Positions 47,156 through 58,749 of a stretch of 64,000 nt of DNA are shown piece by piece. A program made the translations under genes and the position numbers. Numbering within the stretch: the first letter of the stretch is position 1; the number at the start of each line of letters is the position of its first letter. The stretch spans positions 49,120,743-49,184,742 of the forward strand of contig CM070723.1 in assembly GCA_036346275.1 (NCBI GenBank), read 5' to 3'. This DNA comes from Otatea glauca (taxonomy: Eukaryota > Streptophyta > Magnoliopsida > Poales > Poaceae). Under the pieces are notes generated by a model. The model was not told the origin of the DNA and did no database searches. It saw only the letters and a list, made by a program, of their open reading frames with translations.

Positions 47156-50100
47156 CTAAGGGTTATAGTTCAAGGATTTACTCCCCCCTGAACTCAGCAT
47201 ATCTCTAAGTCGTCTCATTCCAATGCCACACACACATCTTTGGAAACTAGATGTTGGAAAAGACTTAGTGAACAAATCTGCTAGATTTTCACATGACTTA
47301 GTTTGTAGAATCTTCACCTCACCATTCTTTTGGAGTTCGTGAGGATAGAAAAGTTTAGGGGCAATATGCTTCGTGATATTGCTCTTTACATAACCCATTT
47401 GTATTTATGCAGCACAAGTAGCACTATCTTCATAGGTAATCGTGAGGGTAGCACAAGTAGCACAAGTAGTATTAAGACCACATGACTTCTAGATATGGTT
47501 AATCACACATCTCAGCCAAACACACTCACTTGAGGCTTCATATAAAGCTATAATCTCTTAGTGGTTGGTAGAAGTTGCTACCAAGATTTGCTTAAAAACC
47601 GCCAAGAAACGAATGTACCACTGCAGAGAAACACAAACCCAGCCTGAGATTTGGCACTGTGGAGATCAAATAGATAGCCAGCATCCGTATATCCCACCAT
47701 GGTTATGTCTTGGTCTTTCTGGTAAAATAAGCCAAGGTCTTGAGTGCCTTAGAGGAATCTGAGTAAAGTCTTAACACCAACCCAATGTCTTCTGGTTGGG
47801 GCTGCACTGTGTCTTACTAGCAAATTTACTGTGGATATAATATTAGGCCTTGTGCAATTCGCAAGATACATAATTGCTCCAATGGCGCTTAAGTATAGGA
47901 CTTTAGGTTCTAAGACTTCCTCATTTTCATCCTTAGTTTGAAAGGGTCTTTATCCACTTCAAAGGATCTTACTACCATGGGGATTTTTTAAAGGATGAGA
48001 TTTATCCATATTAAATCTTTCCAATACCTTCTTGGTATAGATAGACTGGTGTACAAAAATTCCTTCTGGAAAATACTCAAGCTGCAGGCCTAAGCAATAT
48101 ATGGCTTTACCTACATCTTTCATCTCAAACTCCGTCATAAGGCAAGAACTTGCTTCATTTATCTCCTCTGTGGTTTTGATAATATTCAGATAATCGACAT
48201 AGACTGAGGTGATATAGAATCCATTTTGAGATTTCTTTATGAACACATAGGGGCAATCGTCATTATTGGAGTATCCCTTCTTCATGAGGAACTTACTAAG
48301 TCGGTTGTACCACATTCTTCCTAACTGTTTTAATCCGTATAGCGATCTCTGCAGTTTAACGCTATACATGTTGCGATTTCCTTTATTTGGATCTGGAATT
48401 TTGACTCCTTTAGAGACTCTCATATAAATATCAGTATCCAGTGACCCATATAAATATGCTATCACTACATTCATCAACTGCATTGATAAGTTTAAGCTAG
48501 CTGCCATTGATATTAAATATTGCAATTTTAATCCATTCATTATAGGAGAGTAAGTTTCATCGTAATAGATATTGGGACTCTACATGAACTCTTGTGCTAC
48601 AAGTCTCGCTTTATATCACTCCACCTGGTTATTGTCATTTTTCTTCCGATGAAAACACAGTTTGATCCTACATGGATCACTATAAGAGGTGTTCGGTCAA
48701 CAAGACCAAATACTTTCCTCTTATTAAGCAAATTCTGCCTCAATTGCTTCTTTCCATTTGACCCAATCTGAGTGCCTCTGACACTCTGCCATGGACTTTG
48801 ATTCTGGATCTAGATAAAGTAATTTTGAGGCAAAATATATGTCATTAATTGTAGTCTTTCTCTTATACAACTCTCCTAAATCACTTTAGGGATATCTCTT
48901 CATTAATTTCTTCCAACTCCTTGTGATTTCCCACAACAATGGAGTCTAGGAATGCGGGTACCATTTTCAGGATGTCTCACTTCAGGGATTTTCTCAACAT
49001 CAGGTTGAGCTTCTTCTACTATTATGGGTAGTATTCTCACTTATTAGGTTCTCTATTCTGCGAACGTCTCTGTGAAATTAAGTCTCGTGCACCTGGAGGC
49101 CTCCCCCTCTTTTTATCATGAGGGGCAAGAGTGGGTTCAATATCCTTCTAGGGTATTTCCACTCTTTTTGATGCATTTACTACAGTTGTATGAGATCTTG
49201 TCACTCCTTTATGATCAGTGAAGTTATCTGGCATGTTATTAGCTATTTGTTGCAGATTTATTATCTGAACTTTAAGTTTTGTTTCTTTAGTGCGTGGGTC
49301 TAAGTACTAAATGCCAGTGACATTCCAATCTATTTCTCAATATTCTCAAATATGGTACTTTTCTCCTCCTAATACCAAGAAATTGTCCTCATACCATCAG
49401 CGTACCGAGCCGTGTACAGATCCCTTGTCATAAGCTCTATGTATTTAATAATTGACGGAGATTTATAACCTATATAGATCTCTAACTTCCGGTGAGGGCC
49501 CATGGTTGTATGCTGTGGTGGTGAGATTAGCACGTATACAACACAACCAAATTTTTGTATATGGGAAATACTTGATTTTTTCACATGCATTATCTGCAAA
49601 AGTGGAAATTTCATGGTATGCAGTTAGTCTGAGTTGAATTAATACAATAGTGTGTAGCATTGCGTGACCCCAACAGCTAGTGGGGAACCTACAATTCTGC
49701 AAGAGTAGCCTAGTAAGTATTATTCTTTTAATTAATGACTCTACAGGACCATTTTGTGTATGGACACGATGTACTGAATGCTCTACATTAATGCCTAGAG
49801 CCATATAATAATCATTAAATGCATTTGAGGTAAACTCACCAACATTGTCCATTCGAATAGATTTGATCCTTTCTTATAGAAAGGAAGCTCTTAATTTAAT
49901 AATTTGGGTAATTAATTTAGCAAAAGCATGGTTCCTAGTAGATAAGAGACATACATAGGACCATCTAGTAGAAGCATCTATAAGTACCAAAAAGGTGCTG
50001 AAGAAGTCCAAAAATATCACCTTAAATTCTCTCCAGAAAATTCAGTGATTCTTTCATAACTTTTTTATAAGAAGGCCTAACTATGAGATTTCCTTTAGCA

Positions 50101-51830
50101 CAAGTAAGGCATAAGAAGTCTTCAGATCTAGGGAAGTCTGTACTTTTTTATGCTATGGTCAGCAGAAGTATTAATGATATTCCTCATCATATTCAACCCA
50201 AGATGACCCAGTCGATCATGGCAGATCTTAAATATTTCTAGGTTTTTAAGTATTGTTTTCATCGCAGCATAAACTTCAGGTTTTGTATATGTATAGTATA
50301 ACCCGTAAGAGAAGGAAGGGAGTTTTCAACCACATGTTTATTGCACCCATCAAACTTTGTCATGAGTAGGTATTCTGTACCATCCTTATTTTATGTCTTC
50401 ATATAGAAACCATTCAAACAGATGTCTTTGAAACTCAATAGAGTACGATTGGACTCAGGGTACAGTAGAGCATCATCTATTATTATACGAGTACCCATAG
50501 GGAGAACTATGATGGCTCTTCTAGTGCCAACAATGAGCGCATCGCTTCTGGCGATGGTCCTGATATTTCTAGTTTTCTTGGTCAAAGTCTGAAAATTTTT
50601 AGTTTCCCTAATAATTGAATTTATGATGCAACTATCTACAAGACAGACTTCCTCCTCCACTATTGGATTATACTTTGTTCTATATTAGAAGTATGATTTA
50701 ACAATCAAGCAATTGTTGCAGTAGGAACATATTGCAAAATATAGAACAAACATAGAATAATAAATCAAATATCCTAGGAAATAAAAATTTATTTAACTTC
50801 AAATGATAATCGCTCAACAGAAGTGTAGACCAATGTTCATTCAGGAACTAGTACTAAACTAATAAAGAGACTCGTAAGGAATATGTGACATAGACTAGCA
50901 AAGCGATGGAATAGTTAGGAGACTAATCCAGGTCTCCATATGAGTCGTAGGTGTCCTCCTGGGATTCCTCAAACTCAATAATTTCAAGAGCCATTTCATC
51001 ACACTTCTCAGCGTCCGTGTCAACAACAGGTTGAACGGTGAAGCGTGACTCAACCTTATTGGTTGGGACTTGCTTTTGGAAGCTCCCCGATCCCTTACTT
51101 TAAACTTTCCATTGGGCTTGCCTCTGCCCATCTGAGTTCCGCCATTCTTCCACTTATCCCCTTTTTGCCTTTGGCCCTTTCCGTGGCCATGGCTTTTGTT
51201 AGCCTGCTGAGCATTTGTATGTGCTTCGGACATTGCATGAGTCCCATTAGGGATGGGATGAGGATTCTTCATCATGAGTTTATCATGTTTTTCTGTTTCT
51301 AGCAAAAATGCATATAGCTTAGAGTACTTCTGGTACTTGGCATGATAGTATTGTTGCTGTAGTTTCCTCATATTGGAGTGGAAGGTGCATAATATCTTGT
51401 CTATCATTTCAACATTGGTAACTTTTTTATTACAGAATGTCAATTTGGTGACAAGCTTGTGTATGGTGGAGTTGTATGCTGCCACATCTTTGAAATCCTG
51501 AAGGCGTAAGAGGGTCCACTCACGCTGTGCTTCTAGCAGTAGGGTGGATCTTTGCTAATTATATCGTTCCTTTTGGGAATTATATAGTGCTAGCGGATCC
51601 TTCTCCATCAAATATTTGGCTTTCATATCTGGATGGAGATGGTGCCCCAAGAAGTGCAGAGCCGCAGACTTGGCAGCTTTAGGAAGAGTAGGGGTGCCAG
51701 CTTCAGGCTGAGTAATATCAGCTCCAAGAGATCGAGTTGTCGGGTTAATCTTGGCATCCATTGCCCAGGTCAGGTAATTGCTGCCATTCAGGGTAAGCTC
51801 GATAAATTCTCTCTTTGTTATGTCTGACAT
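47156..51830 (-). pseudogene. Decayed Copia polyprotein (gag to RNase H)
   Basis: Leftward from ATG 51830: gag (MSDITKREFIELTLNGSNYL..., basic Gly/Lys-rich tail at about 51100), protease-like LVDSCIINSIIRETK (about 50640), integrase (VEHSVHRVHTQNGPVES, about 49770), RT (LNLSMQLMNVVIAYLYGSL, SLYGLKQLGRMWYNRLS, VYVDYLNII at about 48210, where YVDD has become YVDY), and the RNase H end (HIAPKLFYPHELQ, LADLFTKSF). Numerous stops and frameshifts break it. No LTR boundaries could be fixed. Confidence 0.85.
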
Positions 51831-52269
51831 ATCCTATTTCTATTTATATAAAAATGAATTTTACTTTGGTACAATCAATATATTGCATGCTCACTCTTGA
51901 ATCAATAAAGTTTGGTATATATCTAAAATTTCTCAAAATTTCCCTAGCATTTTTCATAAATTTCTACTAATTTTCAAGCAATTTTAGAATTACCAAATAA
52001 TAGAAAAATAAATTCAGCATGAATAAACATGGAATTATATCAGAAAAATAAACCCAGAGATATGAAGCTTTTAATGTGTACTAAGTCTAAGCTTCAACAA
52101 ATTTATAGAATCCCATACACCCAAAAATTCAATTTCTAGGATTTAATATATAAAATTTCTGAATTTATTAACTATTTTTCAAAATTACAGGGAACTTCAG
52201 GGCACTTAAAAAAAAGATTCCCGCGATCGACCTTGAATAACTAGAACTTCAGGGGTTAAGACAAAAAAT
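51831..52269 (-). other. Leader of the Copia relic
   Basis: AT-rich, non-coding. It should hold the primer site and any 5' LTR, but neither is recognisable. Confidence 0.35.
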
Positions 52270-52788
52270 TGTCGTTTTTATGTAAAGATCCCCATTTTTG
52301 CATAAAATGCGAAAATGAGAATCTTATGTGTATACAGTACTAGTCCCATGATCAGTGGCTAGTACGCACATTTACATCAATTGGAATCACAACTATACGT
52401 CATATTATTAAAGCAGAAGTTATTTATACATTGTGTTTTACAATTCATAGTGTGTATATATATAGCAACAGAAGAAGCAAAATCTTGTAGTATGCCTATC
52501 CAACCCTCAAGCAACTAACAAGCTATAATCCCTAGAAAGATCTTTTCGTTGAAGTTCATGTATCCTGCAACGAAAAATAATCTTCGGAGCCTCGTTTTCT
52601 TTTCCACCTAAAACAACATAATAAGCAAGGTTGAGTACTTTCGTACTCAGCAAGACTTAAGGTGGTATTTGCAAAATTCATAAATGCAGGCCATGTCAAA
52701 GGAGGGAATTTTTTTTTAAATAATATATTTTTTATTTCTAATTGCAAAAGTGTACCACGAAGGAAAAAAAATTCAAAAATGTACCCTT

Positions 52789-52940
52789 GTCGCCCTATGG
52801 TAGGGCGACTTCTTGATGCAGAAAAAATGTCGCCCAATCGTAGGGCGACACGTCACTACTCGCCAAATAGAAGGCGACACAACGATGAGTCGCCCAATGG
52901 GAGGGCGACACAAGCTATAGTCGCCCAATGGAAGGGCGAT
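52789..52940. repeat. Left-end array of five GTCGCCC hairpins in the MULE
   Basis: Five units of 20-21 bp, for example GTCGCCCTATGGTAGGGCGA, at 52789-52809, 52829-52849, 52859-52878, 52889-52909 and 52920-52940. Each is an inverted repeat with a 7-bp stem and 6-7-bp loop, mostly containing AATGG or similar. Spacing is about 30-40 bp. Confidence 0.88.
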
Positions 52941-53098
52941 TTTGCGGAAAATTTACAAATTCTAGGAAAAATCTGAGAGACTTAAAAAAAGATTAAAATA
53001 TTTGGATAAACAGATTTAGGATTGAATTAAAATATTTTTAGCCTCTAGAGAAATTTGAAATAATTTTGAAAATTCGCTTGAACCAGTAGAGTGCATGG

Positions 53099-53562
53099 TT
53101 TTTAGCCTTTTTCGGCGGCCCGTACAATGTCATGTCTAAACGGTATTTTTATGAACAGTAGACCACATTTGATCTTTGATACATGCACTTCCATATTATG
53201 GAGAAATATGTAATTTACACCTTGCTTTGCATATAATTTCCACTAGTGCAACAACCCTAAGTAATATAGTCAGCAATGTTTTTTAGCCTTTTCGGCGGCT
53301 CGTAAAATGTCATGTCTAAACGATATTTTTATGAACAGTGGACCACATTTGATCTTTGATACATGCACTTCCATATTATGGAGAAATATGTAATTTACAC
53401 CTTGCTTTGCATCTAATTTCCACTAGTGCAACAACCTAAGTAATATAGTAGTCGGCAACAACTCATGTCATGTTTTTGACCTTTTAGTGCCCGTAAAGCG
53501 TCATGTCTAAACGGTATTTTTATGAGCAGTGGACCACATTTGATCTTTGATACATGCCCTTA
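53099..53562 (+). repeat. Tandem repeat, about 2.6 copies of 180-190 bp
   Basis: The phrase CATGTCTAAACGGTATTTTT recurs at 53131, 53311 and 53502, with the surrounding CCACATTTGATCTTTGATAC sequence conserved. It lies between the left end and the GRF gene. Confidence 0.85.
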
Positions 53563-53879
53563 AATCGCGTTATTAAACTTTGATTTGTAATCATGTGTTA
53601 AACTATTTGTTGAACATACATGAGGGCAGATGCACCGAAAGTTCAGATGGTAAAATAAGCAATAGACTAGATTATATTACAAGGGCATTACAGCAGTGAC
53701 GAAATTGCTTGACGAACTAACTAACTAACGAAAGCAGTGTTTGTCATGGTGGAACAGATGATCGTTCGCCTATCCGGTACTGACGAATGATGTCCTACAT
53801 TTTACGCATATTACGACCGTGTAAATTTTGCGATTTGTTCTCGGACACGCTCAATCCCCACTATGAAAGAACTCCACGG

Positions 53880-55085
53880 GGATCGCGGTGCTCTGTGTGT
53901 CGCCGATTGGGTGCCCTATGCCGACGTCTCGGTGTGTAAGACATAATTTTTTGTCATACCGATTCGGCGTCCCCTACGCTTATACCACCCGGGTCCCGGA
54001 TGGTGCATGTAGCGTCAAGGACTTGTTGCGTGGTGCGGACCTCGGCCGGCTGCTTCCCCTTGTCCCTTCCTCTTCGAGAGGAGGTACCCTCTTGCGCCTC
54101 TGTTGCGTTGGCTGTTGGCGGAGACTTGCCGAGACGCCTGCTCTGTTTCGGCTCGCACTCCACTATATGGTGCAGGAGGTGTGTGTTGGGCTTGTCCTTG
54201 TACAACCGGAAGCGTGCCTGCCATCAATACCGGTATGCCCGCTGTGGTCGTTGAATAACACCGTAGGCGTACTCGAGTCAGCTTTTACGGCGGTAGTAGC
54301 ACCACGGGAGGGTTGCTCCCCGATTATCCGTCACGGAAGTTTGAGATGTGGGTGGTGCGTCTCGGGTCCACCAGATTGAAGTAGCCGCACCATTCATCCT
54401 CGGCCAAGGGGCATCGATAGAATCTCCGGTCCGCCAGTTCATCGTGGCAGGTATCAACCGCTGCCTGAAGGCCGTGTTCGCAAAAGTCGGGGCTTTCGGG
54501 TGGCCCCTGAGGAGGTTTCTCCTTTGACTCGAGCAATTTCGCGATTTTCTTTTTGAACTCCTGTATGCGACGAACTGGTTTAGAATTACTACTTTGTGAG
54601 TGAAGCATGAGTTCGTCGCATAAAACTCACCGATTGGTTGGCCTCTTGCCCACCGCCCCGAACTCGGTCGCTCTAGAACGGGGCGTATCTGGCGGCCTCC
54701 CACGGTTGAAGTTCTCGGGCAAAGCGGGTTCGGCGTCGTGGCAGTTGTGGACAAATTCGTAGTCACGTCGTTCCGGCCCGTCGATCCATTGGAAGAAGCA
54801 ACACCGGTCCTTGTGCTGAGAAAAGAAAGAACGATGCATGAAATGGTATTGTTACCCTGTATTGTATAGACACCGTGAGGTTTACCTCGTAGAGCGGGCA
54901 ACTTGATGAGTGAGGCGGGCGGCCGTCTCTCCGTGGGTAGATTGCATCATCTTCACCGGAAGGTTGCATTCGCATTTGGGTCGTGGCACTCCGCAGAATC
55001 GGGGCATCAACGCCATCGTATCCGGTACTCGGGCGAGATGACACGCGCTGTCAAGAGGCGACTGAGAAACGACATCGTGCGCTAA
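53880..55085 (-). pseudogene. GRF-type zinc-finger protein remnant in the MULE
   Basis: Minus-strand segments read PPHSSSCPLYEV, HKDRCCFFQWIDGPERRDYE and RRFYRCPLAEDEWCGYFNLVDP. Cys-rich segments ending in F-x-W-I/V-D-G/P are typical of GRF zinc fingers, which bind nucleic acid. Two such units suggest a tandem zinc-finger protein. Stops and an apparent intron near 54840-54890 interrupt the frame. It lies next to the PMD gene, and similar pairings occur in other grass transposons as far as I recall. Exact exon limits are uncertain. Confidence 0.6.
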
Positions 55086-55257
55086 TTTGTTTAGATTCGG
55101 TGGCGTGTATTGCTTGTTTGGCGGTGTTAGATGTCTACCTCTCGGTCGCTTTTATAGTGGTTTGAGGGGCTCCACACAACTAAAGCAATCGATGGGCGGT
55201 ATCCTCTGTGAAAAGTCGCACGACATGTCACCCATCATCAAAGCCGCACAACAAGGT

Positions 55258-55473
55258 GCCAAAGCCGATGCATGTGACTGTCCCATCGGCCCGACAAGGT
55301 CGCCAAAGCCGATGCATGTGACTGCCCCATCGGCCCGACAAGGCCGCCAAAGTCGATGCATGTGACTGTCCCATCGGTCCGACAAGGCTGCCAAAGGCGA
55401 TGCATGTGACTGTCCCATCGGCCCGACAAGGTCGCCAAATCGATGCATGTGACTGTCTAATCGGCCGACAAGG
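55258..55473. repeat. Tandem array, about 4.9 copies of a 44-bp unit
   Basis: Unit phrase GATGCATGTGACTGTCCCAT at 44-bp spacing with a few substitutions. Because 44 is not a multiple of three, all three minus frames stay open across the array, which gives spurious open frames. Confidence 0.92.
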
Positions 55474-55659
55474 ATGCACGCCGTGAGTATGCTATTCGCT
55501 CACGAAAAGCTGTTGCGACGTGATGCCGCCATGCTTGAAAGCGGTCTGCTTTAACAAAGAATAACAATAGTTCATAACCAAAAGTGCGGGTTACTAACAC
55601 AAGGAAAATATATCGTATACAAATAAATACATAAGATGCAAAGTACGCTACAGCGTAAT

Positions 55660-58315
55660 ACCAAATACATAAGCCAAAATACATAAGCGGATACAAACCA
55701 CTGGCGCCCGTTCTGGCACCTCCTCGCGGTGGGCGGGCCTCTGCGAACACCGCCCGAGTACGTCAACCGCACGGTGGGTGGTGGGCCCTCGTGGTCTAGC
55801 CGAGGTGTAGCGTATACCGGTGAGAAGGCTGCGTCGGTGGTGGTGCTCTCGCAATCTGCGATGATCCGGGCACATCCGGACCAACGAAGTATCTCGACAC
55901 GTCACCATCGTCAAGGTCGAAATCTGCATGGGCTGCATCATCAAACTGCCCCTCGTAGTCGTCAGGGGTAGGTGAAGCTGCAGAGGAGAACCATCGTGCC
56001 TGTGAGCCTGTAAGAAGTGAAGAATTGTTGGTAACATTCAAGAAATAATTAGACAACATACGAAGTGTGGCGAAGGGCTTACCTCCGGCGTGAGGACTAG
56101 ACCGGCGTGTCAGCGGCTTTCGCCTGCCGCGTAAGTCATCGTGACGGTGGGACGGGAGGACGTGGGGTGTGAAGAAGTACCTGGAGCACTCCTCCCTACA
56201 GTAAGCGGCATGCCGCGAGGGCCGTCAGCCACATCGCGAGGCGTGCGGTAACCTGCCAACTCGAGGGTGCGTCTGGCGCTCTCCCTGAACCTCGCGAAGA
56301 AGGAGGTCACGTCCTCCCTGGTCACGTCTATCCCACGAGACAGACGCGACAGGAAGCTCCCGGACTCCTCGTGGTACCGGGCTAGCACACCAGTCTGCAA
56401 AATACATTACGAATTAACCTAACACATTCATCTGGAAAATGCAATATGAAAATACGTCGTACATTAGACAAAACTTACCGCACCGTGCAGAACCGAGTTC
56501 GTATGGCGGGATACGTGTCCTCACCACGGGATGTGTCTAGGAGGATCCGGGTCGACACGTACCAAACGCACACGGGTACGGGTAGTGTACCACTGTCGGT
56601 AACCCTGGTACGTCTGCGGGTCGTACGGCGCAACCTCAGCATGGACGTCGTCCAAGGCACCTCCCCACTCCTTGACCCACGGTGCCATACGTACGTGCCA
56701 TGGGGTGCCTCCATGCCCGCCCCTCCTCGTCTGCCTGCGGATAAGCAAAAATATAGCATTATTACATGTCATTACACCGTACAGATTAGAGAACATCAAT
56801 GTAGGGAACTTACGTGTGGACGCCGTGTGGGACCTGCCGGCCGACCTGGACCGGGAACTCCTGTCGTAGACCGAACTGCCTCATCACTCGATGGATAGCG
56901 TAGCCCTCGACCAGGACGTCGAACACGAGGAACCGACGTGTACGCCAGTACGCCGCGTCCCATGTGCATAGGGTGGACAATCCACCCGGCACACGTAGCT
57001 CGACGTCTCCCGCTGTGTACGGCGTCCAGCGTACGCGGTCCTCGGTGAGGTGGTCGAAGGCAGCGACGAAATGCGGGCAGCTAAGCCGCCCCGTGCCGTG
57101 TGCCCACCTAGGGTGCAGTGATGACAGAAAAATCAACATTACAATTAGTACTGAGAAATGTTAAAGCGTAGGTTTCACAACCGTGGTTTGCAATATCTTA
57201 CCCATCGGTAGAACCAGATGGTGCCCATAGTCGGCGCGTCGACATCGTCGTCACCATCGCGTAGAAGAGGACTTGTGTCGATCCTGGGGCGCCGATCTGG
57301 AACCTCTCGTATGCCCAAAGCTGCAGAAGCAGTGGACACCCGGTGAGGATCGACCCGTCGATGATCCGCCCACAGCCGTCGCAGAGCCCACGGTACATCG
57401 TGCAGAGGACCGCGACCCGTGAGTGCTGCGGCGCGGCGTCAAGGAGTGCGCCCGCGATCGCCCTCATGACCGGACGAGGTGCCCGCCCACGCTATCCCGT
57501 GGGAGCTCGTGAACATGCACCAGCCAAACAGCCAGAGCAGGTACGCCTCAAGGTGGCGGCTCACCCTCTACTCGTACGCAGGCTCAACGATGTGCTCCTT
57601 TGTAAATTTAAGTTTTATTATAAGTCTAGCCAATATATATATGTGAAGTTAAGCTTGAATGGTTAGTTGCTTACCACGAAGTATCGAAGCCACTGTGTGT
57701 GGGACCATGGGTCTTGGTGAAGACTCGATGCAGCGGAGGCGGTAGCACACCATGGAATCGCGCAAGTACCTCATCCCGCCACAATGGTCGACGTCTGCGG
57801 CACCACGGGGTCACCGGCGATCGGAGACCGAGGAGGTAGGAGGCGTCTTCCAAAGTGATCGCCATCTCCCGGCGGTAAGTGGAAGGTGTCGTCCCGGTCT
57901 CCACCGATCCACCAGAGCGGTGAGAAGGGACTCACAAGCGGAACCGGTGGCTAGCGTCCCTCCCCAGCGCTCCTGCGTGCGCCTCCACCATCCGTGCGAT
58001 GGCGGCAATCCTGCCGCTCGCGACCTCTGAAACATAAATATTAAATTAATATGAGCACCGCACTAGTTAATTAAAACAGATTTTGATACTGCATCGGGAA
58101 TATTTTGAAATTAAAAGATAAATACGTTACCTGGGGATCCAACGTGGATCGAGGGTCCACAGCTCCCGCGGTGGCCTCGGTCATAGCACGCCCAGCTCCT
58201 GAGGCTCCTGTCCCTCCTCTGGTGAAGCGGTGGTGAGGTGTGCACGGTGACGACCGTCTACGACTGGGTCTACCAACTCAAAGGGCCAGTCGTCATCCAC
58301 AGCCTGGTGAGCCAT
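55660..58315 (-). pseudogene. Plant mobile domain (PMD, MAIN-like) protein remnant in the MULE
   Basis: The likely start is ATG 58315 (MAHQAVDDDWPFEL), just after a plausible acceptor TTTGCAG|GT. Typical PMD phrases follow in order: ESLLTALVDRWRPETG, EMAITLEDASYLLGL, GCPLLLQLWAYERFQIG, WDAAYWRTRRFLVFD and IHRVMRQFGLRQEFP, then VKEWGGALDDV and a Ser/Pro-rich tail. The domain is found in the Arabidopsis MAIN/MAIL1 proteins and in many transposons. Introns are visible, such as donor CAG|GTAACG near 58133. A frameshift near 57800 and other breaks make the copy defective. Its left limit is approximate. Confidence 0.75.
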
Positions 58316-58341
58316 ACCTGCAAATTATAAAAAAGGAAAGT

Positions 58342-58599
58342 TATATACAAATAAGTACACGAGCATCAGAACAATACATCGAACCAAATGCGTACAAATA
58401 AATACACAAACATGAGAACAATACATCGAACCAAATGCGTACAAATAAATACACAAGCATCAGAACAATACATCGAACCAAATGCGTACAAATAAATACA
58501 CAAACATGAGAACGATACATCGAACCAAATGCGTACAAATAAATACACAAACATCAGAACAATACATCGAACCAAATGCGTACAAATAAATACACAAGC
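58342..58599. repeat. Tandem array, about 5.4 copies of a 47-bp unit
   Basis: Unit phrase ATACATCGAACCAAATGCGT at 47-bp spacing. Again not a multiple of three, so both long minus-strand open frames across it are artefacts. Confidence 0.92.
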
Positions 58600-58617
58600 G
58601 TCCACCAACTCTAATCA

Positions 58618-58735
58618 AACAGATTACAACGCACACTACATCAGCAAAATATATTAGAACAGATTACAACGCACATTACATCATCAAATTATATTAAAAC
58701 AGATTACAACGCACACTACATAAACAAAATATTAA
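58618..58735. repeat. Tandem array, three copies of a 40-bp unit
   Basis: Unit phrase AACAGATTACAACGCACACT begins at 58618, 58658 and 58698. It directly follows the 47-bp array and separates the PMD and transposase genes. Confidence 0.9.
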
Positions 58736-58749
58736 TTTGACATATAGCA

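Noticed and set aside
53888..54379. Plus-strand open frame of 163 codons in the MULE
   Set aside because: Neighbouring MULE genes run on the minus strand, and this frame has no domain or splice context.
55152..55479. Three overlapping minus-strand frames of 66-98 codons
   Set aside because: They are the three readings of a 44-bp tandem repeat.
58341..58608. Hydrophobic minus-strand frames of 69-80 codons resembling membrane proteins
   Set aside because: They are translations of the 47-bp minisatellite.
55258..58735. Regular repeats with similar spacing, considered as a CRISPR array
   Set aside because: Units are contiguous without unique spacers, and the setting is a eukaryotic transposon.
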